The notes under the pieces are model-generated. The model was not told the origin of the DNA, did not search any database, and was given only the letters and a program-made list of their open reading frames with translations. A DNA stretch of 64,000 nucleotides from NCBI GenBank assembly GCA_963576735.1, contig OY755170.1, positions 18,026,875 to 18,090,874 on the forward strand, read 5' to 3'. Shown here piece by piece: positions 22,401 to 37,400 of the stretch. Each line of letters starts with the position of its first letter. The first letter of the stretch is position 1. The position numbers were made by a program, and so were the translations under genes. The DNA comes from Bedellia somnulentella (Eukaryota > Arthropoda > Insecta > Lepidoptera > Bedelliidae).

Positions 22401-25400
22401 ATATTTATTTTATTTTCTATGCTTAAACTTTAATCTCTAATGTTAATTTATATTTTTTATGTCTTAATTTGTTTTTTATTGTGTTTTTTTAATTTAATTT
22501 AATTTTAACAATTTGTTCTTTATAATTTGTAAATACGTATAAAAATATTTTTTATCATGCTGTGCCCACTATTAAGGTAATATATGTTTGTAAAATATGT
22601 TTGTTATGTAATTGTACTGTATGTGTGCCAAATGAATAAATAAATAAATAACTCAGTCATGGTGATTTCCTCACCATGTTTTACCATACCGTTTACACCC
22701 AATGAACTTCATATATTTGTTATGAAAAGACAATGAGAACAAAAGGAAGCGTGAGGCGATTCAGGAGCCATGATTTGATCTTCGCACTGAGTTAATAAGG
22801 TTGAAGAAATGTGTTATATTAAAAATAGTAAGCAACATTTTCATGTTAAAAAAAGTGGATGAATTATTCAAGACCTGATAAAAGAGTGATTAATATTCTG
22901 CCTAATGCAATGGAACCCAGGATGTAGCCAAAAGGATCTATGTAGGTTAGTAATCAAACGATATAGCAACGCCTTTATTGCATACTAATATTTTTTTTAC
23001 CTCTCCAATAAGAATCCAAGGAAGCAGTCGGATGCCAGTGTGGGTGACTAAAGCGAGGAGCATCATCAGAGTGGTCGGGATCCAGGAGTAAGAGTGACCC
23101 TGAGAATAATTAGAACAACTTAGAATGACCGTTTAATAATGTATTGAGTTATGATATTATTTGTTAACAATATTTGGTCAATGAAACTGCTTTAGTACAA
23201 CGATGTTTTATTTGTCTTAGAATGACCATGTTTATTTGATATATTAAATACTCAGCGTATCGTTTCTTTTGAAAAACTCAATTAAGCCATTGTTGGGCGA
23301 CTTACGACCGATTTCTGAATTGAGTATTCCAGCTGAGAACAACTTAAGTATCGTTCTGCCGCATTGAAATCTTAACAACTGAATGAGACAAAACGATACT
23401 TAAGTCGTTCTCAGCTTGAAAACTCAATTCAGAAATCGGGCATTACGGTCTAACAGTGATCGTCATGTTCAAGCTTTTTTTTATTGTGTTGAGGTTGCTG
23501 AGAGGTCCCAGTATGAGGGACGAAAATTGAATTTGTTACAGAAAATGCACCACTGAAAACCTAGATTGAAACTTTTAATTGTTCTTATTTTACAAAATAG
23601 ATGTGCCTTGCTTTACTGAGAGTGAATTTGGTAAATATCTTCCCCAATTGGACGAACCACATAGTGCAATAACGTTACAAAAACAGTGTTTTATACCAAT
23701 GTCCTCTGCCTTGCTCTGCTTCTTATAATATATTCTTTAATTAGTTCAAGTTATTCAGTAAGTAAGTATGTAATAACTATACCTTAAAATCTGTTTGGTT
23801 GTTGGTGATATTGTTTATTAAAGTCTCATTCAAATTCGAGTGCATAGAGTCGTGATTTGGTGCATCATGCTGAAAACAATACAAAATATTCAAATATTTT
23901 TGAAACAAAAGAACTTTGGAAGAAAAGGGTCATACTATCTCAAAAATCTTTTAAGTATGTAACAACGCTCACAATTTATAAAGTAGAAGAATAATAAGCT
24001 AAAAATAACTATTATGTTATATGGAGATTTTTTGTTACATCATCGTCGAGTTTCTCAATTTAGGTCTAACTTCGACAATGATTCAAGCGAACGTGTAATC
24101 TCATTGTAGCGTAAAAGATGAGGGTGCAAAACTTAGAAGCAAGATGCACATCATATTGAGACATCCCAGTAAATCTAATTCTAGTACATGTGGGTGAACC
24201 AGGCCAGTAAAAGAGTATATTTCATCAGAATTCATCGTTCTGTGATGTTTTACTTTAACAACAAGTATAACACGGTATGTTCGGGCAAATTTCCTAGATG
24301 GAAACAAGCCTTGCAAAAGAAACTTACTTATACCATCGTTATTCCCATCGGGATAGGCAGATGCAAATATATACTGACGCCGTTAGTTCCCATTGCGGTT
24401 GGTACGATACTGACCAGTTTATCTTTCCCCCTCACATTTATTATTATTACATACATATACTCACGCCATTAGTTCCCATTGGGGTAGGCAGAGACTATTG
24501 ATCGCCACTTCGCACGATCCTGACAAACCTCTCTAGCTTCGTTTACATCCATCAATCTTTTCATACATGCTCTTTTATTCTTCATACTTCGGACGCCAGC
24601 CTTTTTGAGCACACTCTCAATTTGGTCCAAGTGTGTTCTCCGTGGTCGTCCTCTACTAACATTACCATCCACACTAGCTCTATAGATCCCTTTTACCAAT
24701 TTTCTATCATCCATCCTCTCTATGTGCCCAAACCATCTCAACATTCCTTTTTCTATCTTTCTTACAATATCATCTTTCATCATCGGTCACATAATCTAAC
24801 ATTACAAATTTTTCTGAGGGACCTCATCTCTACTGCATTCACTCTGCTCACATGCTTCTTCTGCCACACCCAACATTCGCTTCCATACATAAGCGTAGGA
24901 ACAAGAACAGCATCATGCACAGCCATTCGGGCCTTTTCAGACACCGATTGACAGGTCATTAGGCTATTCATTGCTCCATTTACCGCATTACCCTTTTTCA
25001 CTCTTCTTTCAATATCTTCATCACATTTTCCATCCCTTGTAAACAAACTTCCCAGATATACAAACTCCTTCACCTGTTCCACATCCTTACCATCAATCGC
25101 AATCACGCATTTTGTCACATCTTCCTGTCTCTCAAAAACCATCGTTTTGGTCTTATCCACATTCACCCTCATTCCCTTTCTTACAAAAGACTCACATGCA
25201 ATATTCATCATCTCTTGCAACTCTTCTGCCGACGATGCAAGTAGCACTTGATCGTCAGCATACAAGAGGCATTTAATGATGAAACACTCATTCTTAGTCC
25301 ATAATCACTTTCACGCAACTCTGTCAAACAGTCATCCATGAACAAATTGAAGAGCCACGGAGAAGCTACACATCCCTGTCGGACACCCCTAGAGATTCCG

Positions 25401-28400
25401 AACCAGTCAGTGTTTTCCCCGTTTACTCTTACACATGCACTAGAATCCTCATAGAGTGATACTAATGCACGTATAAGTTGACTCCCCAAACCGAACTTGG
25501 ATAACACCTCCCATAAACACTTTCTTACCACCCTATCATACGCCTTCTCTAAATCAATGAAGGAGCAATACACCTTTTGGTTCTTAGTTAAGAACTTTTC
25601 GGTGATGCTCCTTATTATCCTTCTTATTATTTATTATTATTCTTCTCATAAAAGTGTCACTGCAGACTCCTGATTTTGAAAGAACGTTTTAAATCTGGCT
25701 TCTAAACGTCTTGCTAGACCGCTCTCTTATGGAGTGGATATTCAATTCATATTGGCTCTATATATCTCATTTATCACTTTAATCCTTCCACTCTGTGTGC
25801 CTGAACCTCTTAACATTTTAATTCTATTGCACACTACGTCATCTTCCACACCAAATAAAAAGACATAAAAGAGTGGATTGTCGTTAAAAACCTAATCGGC
25901 ACTTACCTGAACAAGATAAGCATCGTAAATAGCAATAAAAAGACAGCAGAGACCAGCTCCGGCTGTTGAGAAATGGGTCAGAGTTCGTTTGCCAGTGTAG
26001 TGGACTAGCACCACGCATGCGGCGGAACCCAGTATTTGCAAGAACCCTAAAATAAAGGTGGCGTAGTATCGATCTATTGGCGCATCGAGCATTTGGAATA
26101 TCGATACGGCATATGTCTGGAATATTATAAATTATTTTCGAGATGGAACGTATAACAAATGTTAAAATTAATTATTGTAGACTTACACATTTTTAATTAA
26201 AAATATATTTGGATCATACAATTTGATTAATCACAATTGAGTCAGCCTGAAAGTAACTACGAGAGGTATGCCAAAAGAAACTAGATACTCAAAAATTATA
26301 AAATTTATTCTTTATTACAAGTATCGATCTTTTCAAAGTATTCACCCTGAGCACGTATACACTTTTCCATACCAATACTAATATTAATAAATTTCTTCGC
26401 TTAATTCCGCTAAATAATACCTGCAGTCTTCATGCAACATGCACTGTGCACCGCCCGCCCTCCCACTTACAAGAAATCGAAAAGCAGACAATGCACCACA
26501 CACACACCCGCAAGCGAAAACCACAGGCAACCACAAACATGCGACGCGTTTCGACTCAACACGAGTCATTGACGAGCAGTTAGTAGACAGTTCGGCAGCT
26601 GACCACCGAGTACGGTACAGAAAATTATTAATATTAGTATTGCTATGGATTTCCGCAAAGTAACGCCTGATTCAATCCAACAACTTTTCCATACGTCTGA
26701 ACTAACCTGTGACCACTCTTCTTTAGATACCTCAAATCATAGCGTGAAAACCACGTTGACTGAGCTCCATTGTTGCAAGTGAATTCCCGCCAGATTCTCG
26801 GAAAAATGATGCTCATTGAAATAAAAAATAAATAAAGGAAGTGTGTTATATATTCAAACTAGCGACCCGCCCCGGCTTCGCACGGGTGCAATGCAAAATA
26901 TACCTACTACAGAATGTCCTTAATACACAACGTTCACAGCTTTTTTGTCATTTACCAATACAAACATGTTTTGCTTAGACGTTACTCTTGACAGTACTCA
27001 AGTCAATACTCAAGTCTAATCCTGCAACGTTAAAAGTTTGACCCTGCGATTTATTAATGGTCATTGCAAAAGATATCTTTACCGGAAATTGTAGACGTTT
27101 ATTGATTAATTAATTTACTATTTTTTATAATTAATTCTTGATATTTTCCTCGCTAGAGAGCTCTGATAAACGCGTGCGATCGCTGCAAATCATAAAGTAC
27201 GCGCTATTTATAGGCACGCGCCGCCCGGCGCAAACAACTACGACCCTGCATTTTAAATTTGTAATATCTCGGTAATATTCACTTGAATTACATGCTGTAA
27301 AAAGCATATTGATCTATAATAAATGCACAATTTATTTAAGGTACTTAATTGGATAAGGATTAATGCTGTATTGTTTAAAATCACTTCGTAAATCACCATT
27401 TTTTAGTAAAGAATAAAAATGGTTATGCTGGGTTATCCCTAAGAGATAGACATATACCATTGCGGACTTTTTTGTTGAACTTTTTAAGGTGAACAATAAT
27501 GTAGTACATTATTTTGGTCTATCTCGTAGGGTTCAGCCAGAGTTTGCAATATAAGCGCAAAAAAACGTGCTTATTTACGACATCACATTAGAAACCTTTA
27601 AATTTATCAGTGTTTCTCTACTATATTATGCATTTATTATACATACAAACCTTCCTTAAGAATCACTCTATCTATTAAAAAAAACCGCATCAAAATCCGT
27701 TGCGTAGTTTTAAAGATCTAAGCATACATACGGACATACAGCGAAAGCGACTTTGTTTTATACTATGTATTGATATGTCAATAAGAAACCAGCCTATAAG
27801 ATGGTGTACAGCTTGCCAGTGTCAATTAAATGAGAAAAGAGTATCTAACTGCTATCGGCATGCCCCTCGTATAATCGTTATAGTCTGAAAAGTGGTTCCT
27901 TATTTAATTATATAAACATAAACGTTCACGCCGAATATCCCCGAAGGGGTTGTCAGAGGTACTAATACCTTTGAACATCACGTGACTTTGTCTCCTGGTG
28001 TTCAGAGTACCCACGTTTTGCATGGACGGTGTACTCACGTGATAGGGGGCAGGCATCGCCGTTTTGTACGAATATACTGTCACATGACTAAGTACAACTC
28101 AGCCATGTGGGTTTCCTCACGATGTTTTCCCCCACCGTTAACAACCATGATAAATTAACCACACATATGTCTTTAGAAAAGACAAATTGGTGTAGGCCCG
28201 ACCCAGGATATGAAACACTAGTCGTTTGCACGATAACCGGTGTTCTACCCTTTGAGCTATCACGGTTATAATAATTATATCAAATATATAAATTACAATC
28301 ATCGTGCAAGGGTACGAACTTAACTTTTACTTATTTAATGGAATGTCTACACAACCAACTTAACAGTTATATCCGTTATACATTACTGTCACTATAGCTA

Positions 28401-31400
28401 TCATCGCGTTAAATATTATACATTGCAGAGAGCTGGATCTTGCAAAGACTAAAATAATGCACTTATTACCTGCAGAGTTGTCATCCCACTGAAATGTCCG
28501 ACAAAGAACGCATATGACACCAAGAAGTATGGAACTAGGAAGCTTCTATTAGTGTAACTTGAGATCCTTTCAGAAAACGTTTCCTTCACGTCCTTATTAG
28601 TGACTGAAAGAAAACGTCAGCTATTATTCATCAGGTAATGGGTATCTTATGTTAGAACTTTGATATTATATGGTACTAAGAGCTTTTCATTTTCATTGCA
28701 ATTTTATACTTATACCATAATGCAAAAAGGTGGTATTAGTAGTAAAATGCAATGTAACTTAAGACTACTTACATTGCATCAGAATGGCTCGTTTACTTCA
28801 TCCAGTATTTTAAACATGCATCCATGATAATAATATGATCACCACAGATTCAAGTGTTACCAAACATGTTGTGGGTTATCAGACATTTACAGATACCCCA
28901 AAAGTAGTCACTAATGAAAATAATACATGCTCATCCTCACAGCTCGAAGCACGATATTGTCTTTATTTTCAGATATTCAGATGATATGGACTAAAGTGAG
29001 TTTACCCCCCGGGGGTAGAAAACGAGACCTTCGATTTTGAAGCCAAGAGCTTTACCACGCGATCACGGAGGCAGTTCATGCTACACATCATCTAAAATAA
29101 ATTGCCTCGTTAAACTGCAACCCTCATCATTTACCCTAAAAAACTTAAAAGATAAAGATAAGAAAAAAGATAAAAAATATTTATTTCAAAATAAAAATAA
29201 TTGTTCTCTATTTTTTGAACGTCACAAACTTAGGTATAAGTTAAATCTTACTCTACTGACTCTACTTTGAATTCGGAAGGTGTATTAATGCGAGAAGAAC
29301 GCGTAAGAAACTCAGCAAAACACATATTTTCTTAGTCATATTACAATATTGGTCTAAGTCTGGAAATATCCTGAATAGAGCCCTGGTGACACCAACCAGT
29401 TTGATCTACCATGCAAACATTATAAGCTTTTAAATGAAGACTGCGTTTTATAATTACTTTGAATATCTTTTCTGTTAAATTCAAAATGTGATCAGGTTTT
29501 TTATTATATTTTTTTAATGGTGTTAATGGTGTTAATAGTGAGGTCTTACCTTTTTTATTAGTGTCAAATAATTCTTGTATGTCACGCAGTTCATCGTCAA
29601 TGGATCGGGAGTTTCTCCAGCCGCGAAGCCACACTACACTCTACCAACATAAATAAAATGTTAAGCATTAGTAATTATTGTATGTACGTCGACATGTTTC
29701 TATTTTCAAATTTTTCTCCCAGTTTTTTTTACAAGCTTCCCTTCTTTGCTATATTAGTCGATTTTTTTTCCAAAACATCTGGAGAAACCTTTATTATACC
29801 TTTTTTATGATAACAGCTTTGGTTATAAGTGGAAGAGGAGGCAACGTAGGAGTTACTAAGTTAGGATTTTACTATACTAAACACCACTGTGTAGGGTCAG
29901 AACACATGCCTCTGGAATTTTAAGTCGGTCTCTTTTTTACTAAGTCACTACTGTAGTTGGTGGAAAAGCTTTCCAAAAGTAGAAGGCTGGATGTTTTGAT
30001 TATGAAACCGGTTTTGTTTAATTTAGTTGATCTGAAGATCACTATGGGTAAATTTGTGGAAATCCGTTATAGTTATGTTGTGTAAGTATATTAAGTATAT
30101 TAAAAACTCACTTTTCTGGCGTCTTCTTTGCGATTTCTTGATACTAGCCAGTGAGGAGATTCAGGTATGAAAAATAAGGCTATTACTGCTATGACCTGTA
30201 AAAATGACAAAAAACCATGAATAGGCAACATTATCAATTGAAGGGGTCCCCCGAATAACGTTATAAGTAGCAAAATAAAAACTTGTTTTTTTTAATGCTT
30301 GGCCTGTCCATTAGGCTGTATAAAACGTTTTTCCGTCAAAAAATCGATGCAAAAAAAAATGTTTGTTACAACGTTATTCGGGGGACCCCTTCAATTTTCG
30401 AAACTCTATTATTAACTAATAACTTGATTAAATACTAATGACTTAATTTAAAAAAAAATACGTTGTCAATTAAGATTAGCTGTTTCAAATAAACAAATAA
30501 AATTACATGAAATAGTAGAAGATTTGGGATTGTTTAATAGAGCGATTATTTATGTTTTCACGAGTTGTCATGATGAATATGTTTTTTTTTTTTAAATTGC
30601 TGTGCGCTAATCATATAAAAGCTTACCGTAAACACAATGTTGAGAAGTGCCACGGTCCTCCAGTAGAAGAACAGTCCAAAGAGGAACTGCAGGAACACCC
30701 CGATGATGATGCTCATGGAGCTCGTAGCCGACAGCGCGCCACGGAGGTGGGGTTGTGTTATCTCTGCCACGTATGTCAACACCTGCAAATATGAGACGTT
30801 TAATATTAATTTAGCACTACTATTATTTATAATTCATATTTTCTATGTCATCTAAACGTGTCCTCTTCGACATAACCATGAGTATCGGATCTATATCTCG
30901 TCTTTAGAAATTAACTGTCATCCATTTGCTCTATGTGACTAAGCTACCTTAACATACCCTTTGCTATCCTTTAATAAGATCGTCGGTCACGTCTCACTGT
31001 TTGAAAGAAAGAAAATCGCACAAAATCAAGTATTCAGAAAGATTGCATAGCTTGTGACAACCCTATCCTCTCCTGTAAATTATGTACGAATTGGCCAAGT
31101 GAACTTGGTCGATTTAAGAGATAAGTGCGTTTTCGGTTAGCAATATATTACATATTTAGCATATTTGTATCTTTCAATTGTTGAAAGTTTCTAGTTTAGT
31201 TCTCTATGTCTTTGTGATAGGAGAAACAATTACTCACACCTAAATAGGTATTCTCCTATTTGCACATAGTACATTGTCATTTTCAATACCAAGTAATATC
31301 AATGAGGGTTTATTTTTGGTTGGATTACCTTAGACTAAACTAATAAATGATATCACGTTAAAAACTATTAGTCTGAAAGACGATAGATGCTATATAATAA

Positions 31401-34400
31401 GTATACAGATTTGTATTGAACGGTGTGTCTTATATTTAATCGCTAAGAACATCAAGTGCATCAAAAAAATCAAAGTACCGGAGCTTCCAGCAATCCACCC
31501 GCCAGTCCAGTGAGGAACAGAGCCACATACAGATGCCACGTGGCCGAGGAGTAGTGGAAAATCAGCCACGCCATCAAAAACGGGATGTTTACCATCTGCA
31601 TGGCCCGCCGGCGACCCATTGGGGACGTCACCACCCCAGACAACGCGCATCCCACCGGAACTATTATGTAGTTAATGGAACCTGCAAATATTTCGCACAT
31701 TAAAAAGGCAGGCGTCCGAAGTGTGAAGGATAAAAGAGGAAACATAAAGATTGATGAATGTAGACGAAGCTCGAGTGATTCGCTAGGATCGTACAAATTG
31801 GCGATCTATAGTATCTCTCTCTCACTCTGCCTACCCCAATAACAACTAATGTCGTAAATTTATCCATGTATGTAGTCTAAGGTGACTTGGTTTTCAAAAT
31901 GGCAATACTTCTAGCAAAATTAGTTTCATCATTACAGCCCACATACGTTCCAGCCGAAAGGTCGAGCGTAACCTAGATAATTCACGTTTATTTACTCGTG
32001 ATTGGTGAACTCTTGCAAAATCGGCTGATATGAAAAGATTAATAAAGTTGTATTTTTGTTCTAGTAAACATTTATTAAATACGCGTTTTTATTCCGGCTG
32101 TGTAGTGCCGGCTTAGATAGCACTACCCCATTTCTTCCGGTGGGTGTACGTAAGAGGCGACTAACGGTATTGGGGCTTTTAAAGGATTTTTGGGAGATGC
32201 GGTTGGAGACCCAGCACCAGCAACCTTTATTTCACGATCTCTTCCCCACTTTACTTTCCAAAAGTGGCTGAGGAAATTCTAATTCCTTATCTCTGGCTAC
32301 CCCTTCTAGGGATTTATAGCCGTGAGTATATGTATGTATGTTATTATTCCTATTTTATTGCGGACTAGTGGATCGGCGCAGCTTCGCACGAGTAGCGTAG
32401 TTTTAAAAATATTTGAGCTTTCTTCAATCACTGCTCGCCCTTTGCGAAATTTAGCGCAATGGTTACAACTTACAGCACTCCTGAAGCGCTTTTATGGACG
32501 GTTCAGTATCTCCGAAAATAAGCCGTTGCAAACAAACAATCAGAGTTACAAACTTTGCATACATCATACAAATTTACAGCCTATGTTTGTCCTATCTATA
32601 TCCTACTAATATTATAAATGTGAAAGTTTAGATGTTTGTGTGTTTGAGGTAAAAAGGTTTCTCAATTACAGAATTTATATGAATGTAGCAGAATGACCCA
32701 AATTATAATGAAGGATACTTTTTATCCCGAAATTTTTTTACCAATAAAATATTCACGCCTGATTGAACTAGGAGTACCGGAATAAACGCCTTAAGCTTTA
32801 CGACGAAGTCTGTCGGGTCAGCTAGTTATAAATAATTAAGACTTTTGCCTTTGTGTCGTACATAATGTAAAAATGAAAACATATTATTAAGCATATAAGA
32901 GAAGAATAATGAATGTAACGGAAGCAAGAGAGATTTGTCAAGATCGTGCAAACTGGCCATTCATAGTCTCTACCTACCCAATGGGAATAATGGGCGTGTC
33001 TATAAGTTAGTTGTTATTGAGACAGCTTTTCAATATACTACTTGTTTTAGGACACTCCTTTTATGTATCACTCCAAATATACCCTCTTATTTTGGTGGTG
33101 TCAGGTGTCAGATACTCACTTATCCACGATATCTCAGATGTGGAAAGGTGGAGTGGCTCATGTTCTTCAGGGTCTCTTACAGCTGGTATCAATATTGTCG
33201 TGAAACCTAAAGTCATTCCATAACCTGAAATAAAACAATGGTTTTTAAAATCAATGACTTCAATCAGAAAACGTCGATTTGCTTTTTCAGAGTGTGAATA
33301 GTGTCCTTTCGCTTCACTGGGAAGTCGCTTTGTCTCAGCATAAATATTATATAGCAATATAAATTTAGTTTATAAAAAAAATCAATGAAATATTTTTACG
33401 ATGGTTCGGGCATAGTTCATGTTCCTAGAAGTAAAACCATTAAAGGCGTACACGACATTGTTTGATTACTTTGATTATGAACACTATAGATAGAGCGATG
33501 TTACGTCATCCATTTTAAAAAGAGAAGCCCTTATTTAAGTTCTTATATGTTAAAAAGAGACACAAAATCTTTATTGTCATCTCTATCGCGTAACCCGTTT
33601 TGTTGATGTCACGCTTTTAAAGCTTGACAAACAAAGCGTCGACTTGTGAGCGATTTTGGTTTTCTTTTGATTTTGAGAAAGATTTTATTCATTTGTATAT
33701 TGTTATTGTGGTAAAAGAGACTCCATTAGTCAAACTTATTATTTAGTGAGGTATGGTTGGGTGTAGCGTGCTTGGCTGCGGAAGCCGCAGCGAAAAACAC
33801 ATCGAAGGATTGACTTTCTGAAGTGAGTGAGTTTTTTAATGTTTTTCTACAGATAAATACATAATAAATACATTGCGCGATCAGAAAAAAAGTGATTCAA
33901 ATGTTAATTACGTTGAACTAGATTACTAGCATTTTCTTTAGTTATTTTGAGCAATTTTTTAATAGCATAACCTAAAAATATGCAGTATCTCAGTGTTCCC
34001 ATAATTCACGTTTTTCATCCTACCCTGTCGTTAGGGTAAAATTTTCAAATTAGTAAACTGATGTTAATGAGTGAGTATATTATGAATTTCGTCGCGCTAT
34101 AGCGACGCTGAATGATTTCCAATTGTTATCTACGGAATTAGTAAGTAATAAATTTGTTATATTTATTTAATTTCTTCGTATTCATTACAGTTTTCCTAAA
34201 GACCCGAATCTACGAGAAAAATGGATTGCGGCCACTGGAAGATGCAATTGGAAATCAACCAAATATAAAATACTTAGATGTACGAATACATCATCTTTTG
34301 AAAAATGTGACTGAAATAGACGAATGAATTCGAAATTTTCACACGAAACTGATTTTGTTTAAAGGTCAATAGTAAATAATGCAATAAAACTCATGTACAA

Positions 34401-37400
34401 AATAGTGCTGTCTTTTATTTTTCAAAATACAAACATAGACCCCACTATACCCATGATGACCCGTATGATATTTACATAACTTGCACTTATGGAACAGCTG
34501 TTTTTTTTTGTCCAGTAATAAAGTTAGTCCCGTACAAAAAATTTATTCGTAATCATGGGAAGATTCATCCCTGATAGTTAGTAAAATGCTTTAGATTTCA
34601 CGGTGTATTAAACATCAGTATAAATGGTAAAATTAAACAAAAAAGATTGTATAATACTAGGAGCAAGTATGTATAATTATATGATTGCAGGAAATAATAT
34701 AGTAAACAGTAAACCTTTACAATAAATAAAACGACGTAACAATAAATTGACGTAATCAATTTTAAATTAAAAAGTAGCTTTTAGAATGGTGATTATACTA
34801 TTTTGGGGTAATTGTTTTCTAGTGATCGCAACATTACAGGGAAAAATATTGCTATCTAAAAGAGGTACTCTCCCGTTGCATTATGACTCTGTCTATAGTG
34901 TTCATAGTCAAAGTTTGATTATATTCCCTTAATATTTATATAGATATATTTGTACATATCATATGTTTGCATGTTTATAAGTTACAACAGTAAAACGGAC
35001 AAGTAACATAAAATAATGTTTATTTTATAGGATAAAGGTTTATGTAAAACTTCACGAAATATATATAAATATATATCAAAAATACTTTTATATCAATGCA
35101 GCTGTTAGTATTCCTGTATTTCTTAGCAAACCCTTTTATTGGATCTTCATTTGATAGTATTGTGTTAAGGAATTCCATATTGTAGTAAGCATTTCTACTT
35201 GAGGAATTTAAAATATGCCATCATACATATGTAGTATGAAACAAAATCGCTTTCTCTGTCCCATTGTATACTTTAATATTTAAAACAACACAACGGATAT
35301 TGATGCAGGGCAGGCAAAGGGCGGTACTAACTCATACCGAGTGTTCATCAGACAAAACGAATAAGAATATTTAAATTATGGGATCCGAATCGCTGCCGCT
35401 GTGACAAATATGACGAGAGAAATAATTATTAAGAAAGACAAAAAAGGTAAGTTCTATATGCTTTAGGTCGTTGCCTCTAAGAAGAGAGGAACTTGACAAT
35501 GACGTTGATTAAAATTGAAAGAAAGAATATATGGGTAAACAACTTATCCTTTTTTTAATAAGCAATTATTATAAAGAATAATTTTATTCATAATTTATGT
35601 AACATAAACATATACTCACGCCATTAGTTCCATTGGCATAGGCAGAGACTATCGATCGCCACTGACAAACCTCTCTAGCTTCGTTATGAATCTTTTCATA
35701 CATGCTCTTTATTCTTCATACCTCGGACGCCTGCCTTTTTGAGCACACTCTCAATTTACTCCGTGTGTTCTGCGTGGTCCTCCGCTACTAACATAACATC
35801 CACAACTCTAATGACCCCTTTCATCAACGTCCTATCATCCATCCTCTCTATGTGCACAAACCATCTCAAATTTCATTTTTATCTTACTTACAACTCACGA
35901 ATAAAACTTTTTCTCACTCGATCACATAATTTATTTGTTCTCATAATCAGTTTTATATCACCTTACCTCTACATTTATGCGAATGAACTTGAATATAAAA
36001 CAAGATATTTAATAAAAAATTATAAACGATTTAGAATACTATGCCACCAAAAACTAAAGTGTGGATAATATATTTTTAACAAAAACACAACGCAGTCCTT
36101 CGTCTAAGTATGCATTTTGATATTTTTGTAACAAATTTTTTACCACGCAAGCAAGCCCAATAAAATTTATATAAGACAACGGAATAATATCGAAACAGAC
36201 ACAAAAAAATATACACTCTAATTGAGTACCTCATTTTTTAAAGTCGGTCGAAAATTGCATCAAAACATATTGAGGGATAGCGTACTTTATAAGTCAGTCG
36301 CTAAATAAGAGAACACAACTATCTTCATATTTTTTGCCTACATAAAAAATTTGCAGGGTCAATAAACGCGAACTAATACCTATATATGAGAAGTTCTTAC
36401 AATATTTTAATACGTTCGTAATTCGTAATTTAAATTCGTGATTACATTATATGGAGCAGTTCTAGATAATTATAACTTATGCATATTGGCAAGATCATAC
36501 GGTACATTAATACCATATAATTAAATAAACATTGGACATAATAATGTTTCAGAATAAATTTTATTTCCAAAGAATGTTCTGTTGTTGTTTCATTCAGTGA
36601 AACGCGTGCCCAGGAAAATTATTATTTGATTGAAAGATATTATTCATCAGTTAGTATATATATTATTGATCAGTTTGTATTGGTGTCAAATTTAAATTTT
36701 ATGAAAATAAAAAATATATTTATATTTTGTAGAAATGAATCTATGTGACTATAATTCAAATTAATGAGTTTAATAATATCTAAGACGCCTGACTAAGTAA
36801 GTCATCGCAAGGTTTATAGAGTCTACTTGCCTAATAGAAGGAGGTTTTTCACGCTGACTGCAATGATTTGGGGTAGAGCAGTTCGGAAATCTTTGCGGTA
36901 ACCGTAGTGATATGACTGCTGCTCATCTATACTTGTCTCTTTTTCATTCACCGCCATCTAGAACAACAGAAATTCACATAAGATTTAATTTTCCACAACG
37001 CCGCCGTTTCTAATGCAGAGAGGCTTGTGTTCGAATCCAGAGTGGTTCCCCTTCACCTACGTACCTATTTCTGGAGCTAAATTTATAATTTTTGTTAACG
37101 ATAAGGGAAAACATTGCGTGGCAACCCACACGGACGAATTGTTCTTTGTCATGTGCCAGTGAATTCCTATAGAGCGGCGAGAAGCCTAAGGGGGCGACAA
37201 TTACTCCAACATGTTGTAAAGAAGTTTTACTTTAATCCCTCTGCCAACCCTACGTGATTATACGGCGTGAAAGTTGAGTATCATAGTTTGAGATAAAATA
37301 CTTCAAATAAGCATAGAAATATCACTATCCCATCCTTTTCCGGGGTAGTGTGCCCCCATTTTATAACATTTACAGACAATCAGATAAAGAGGGGTTTTCG

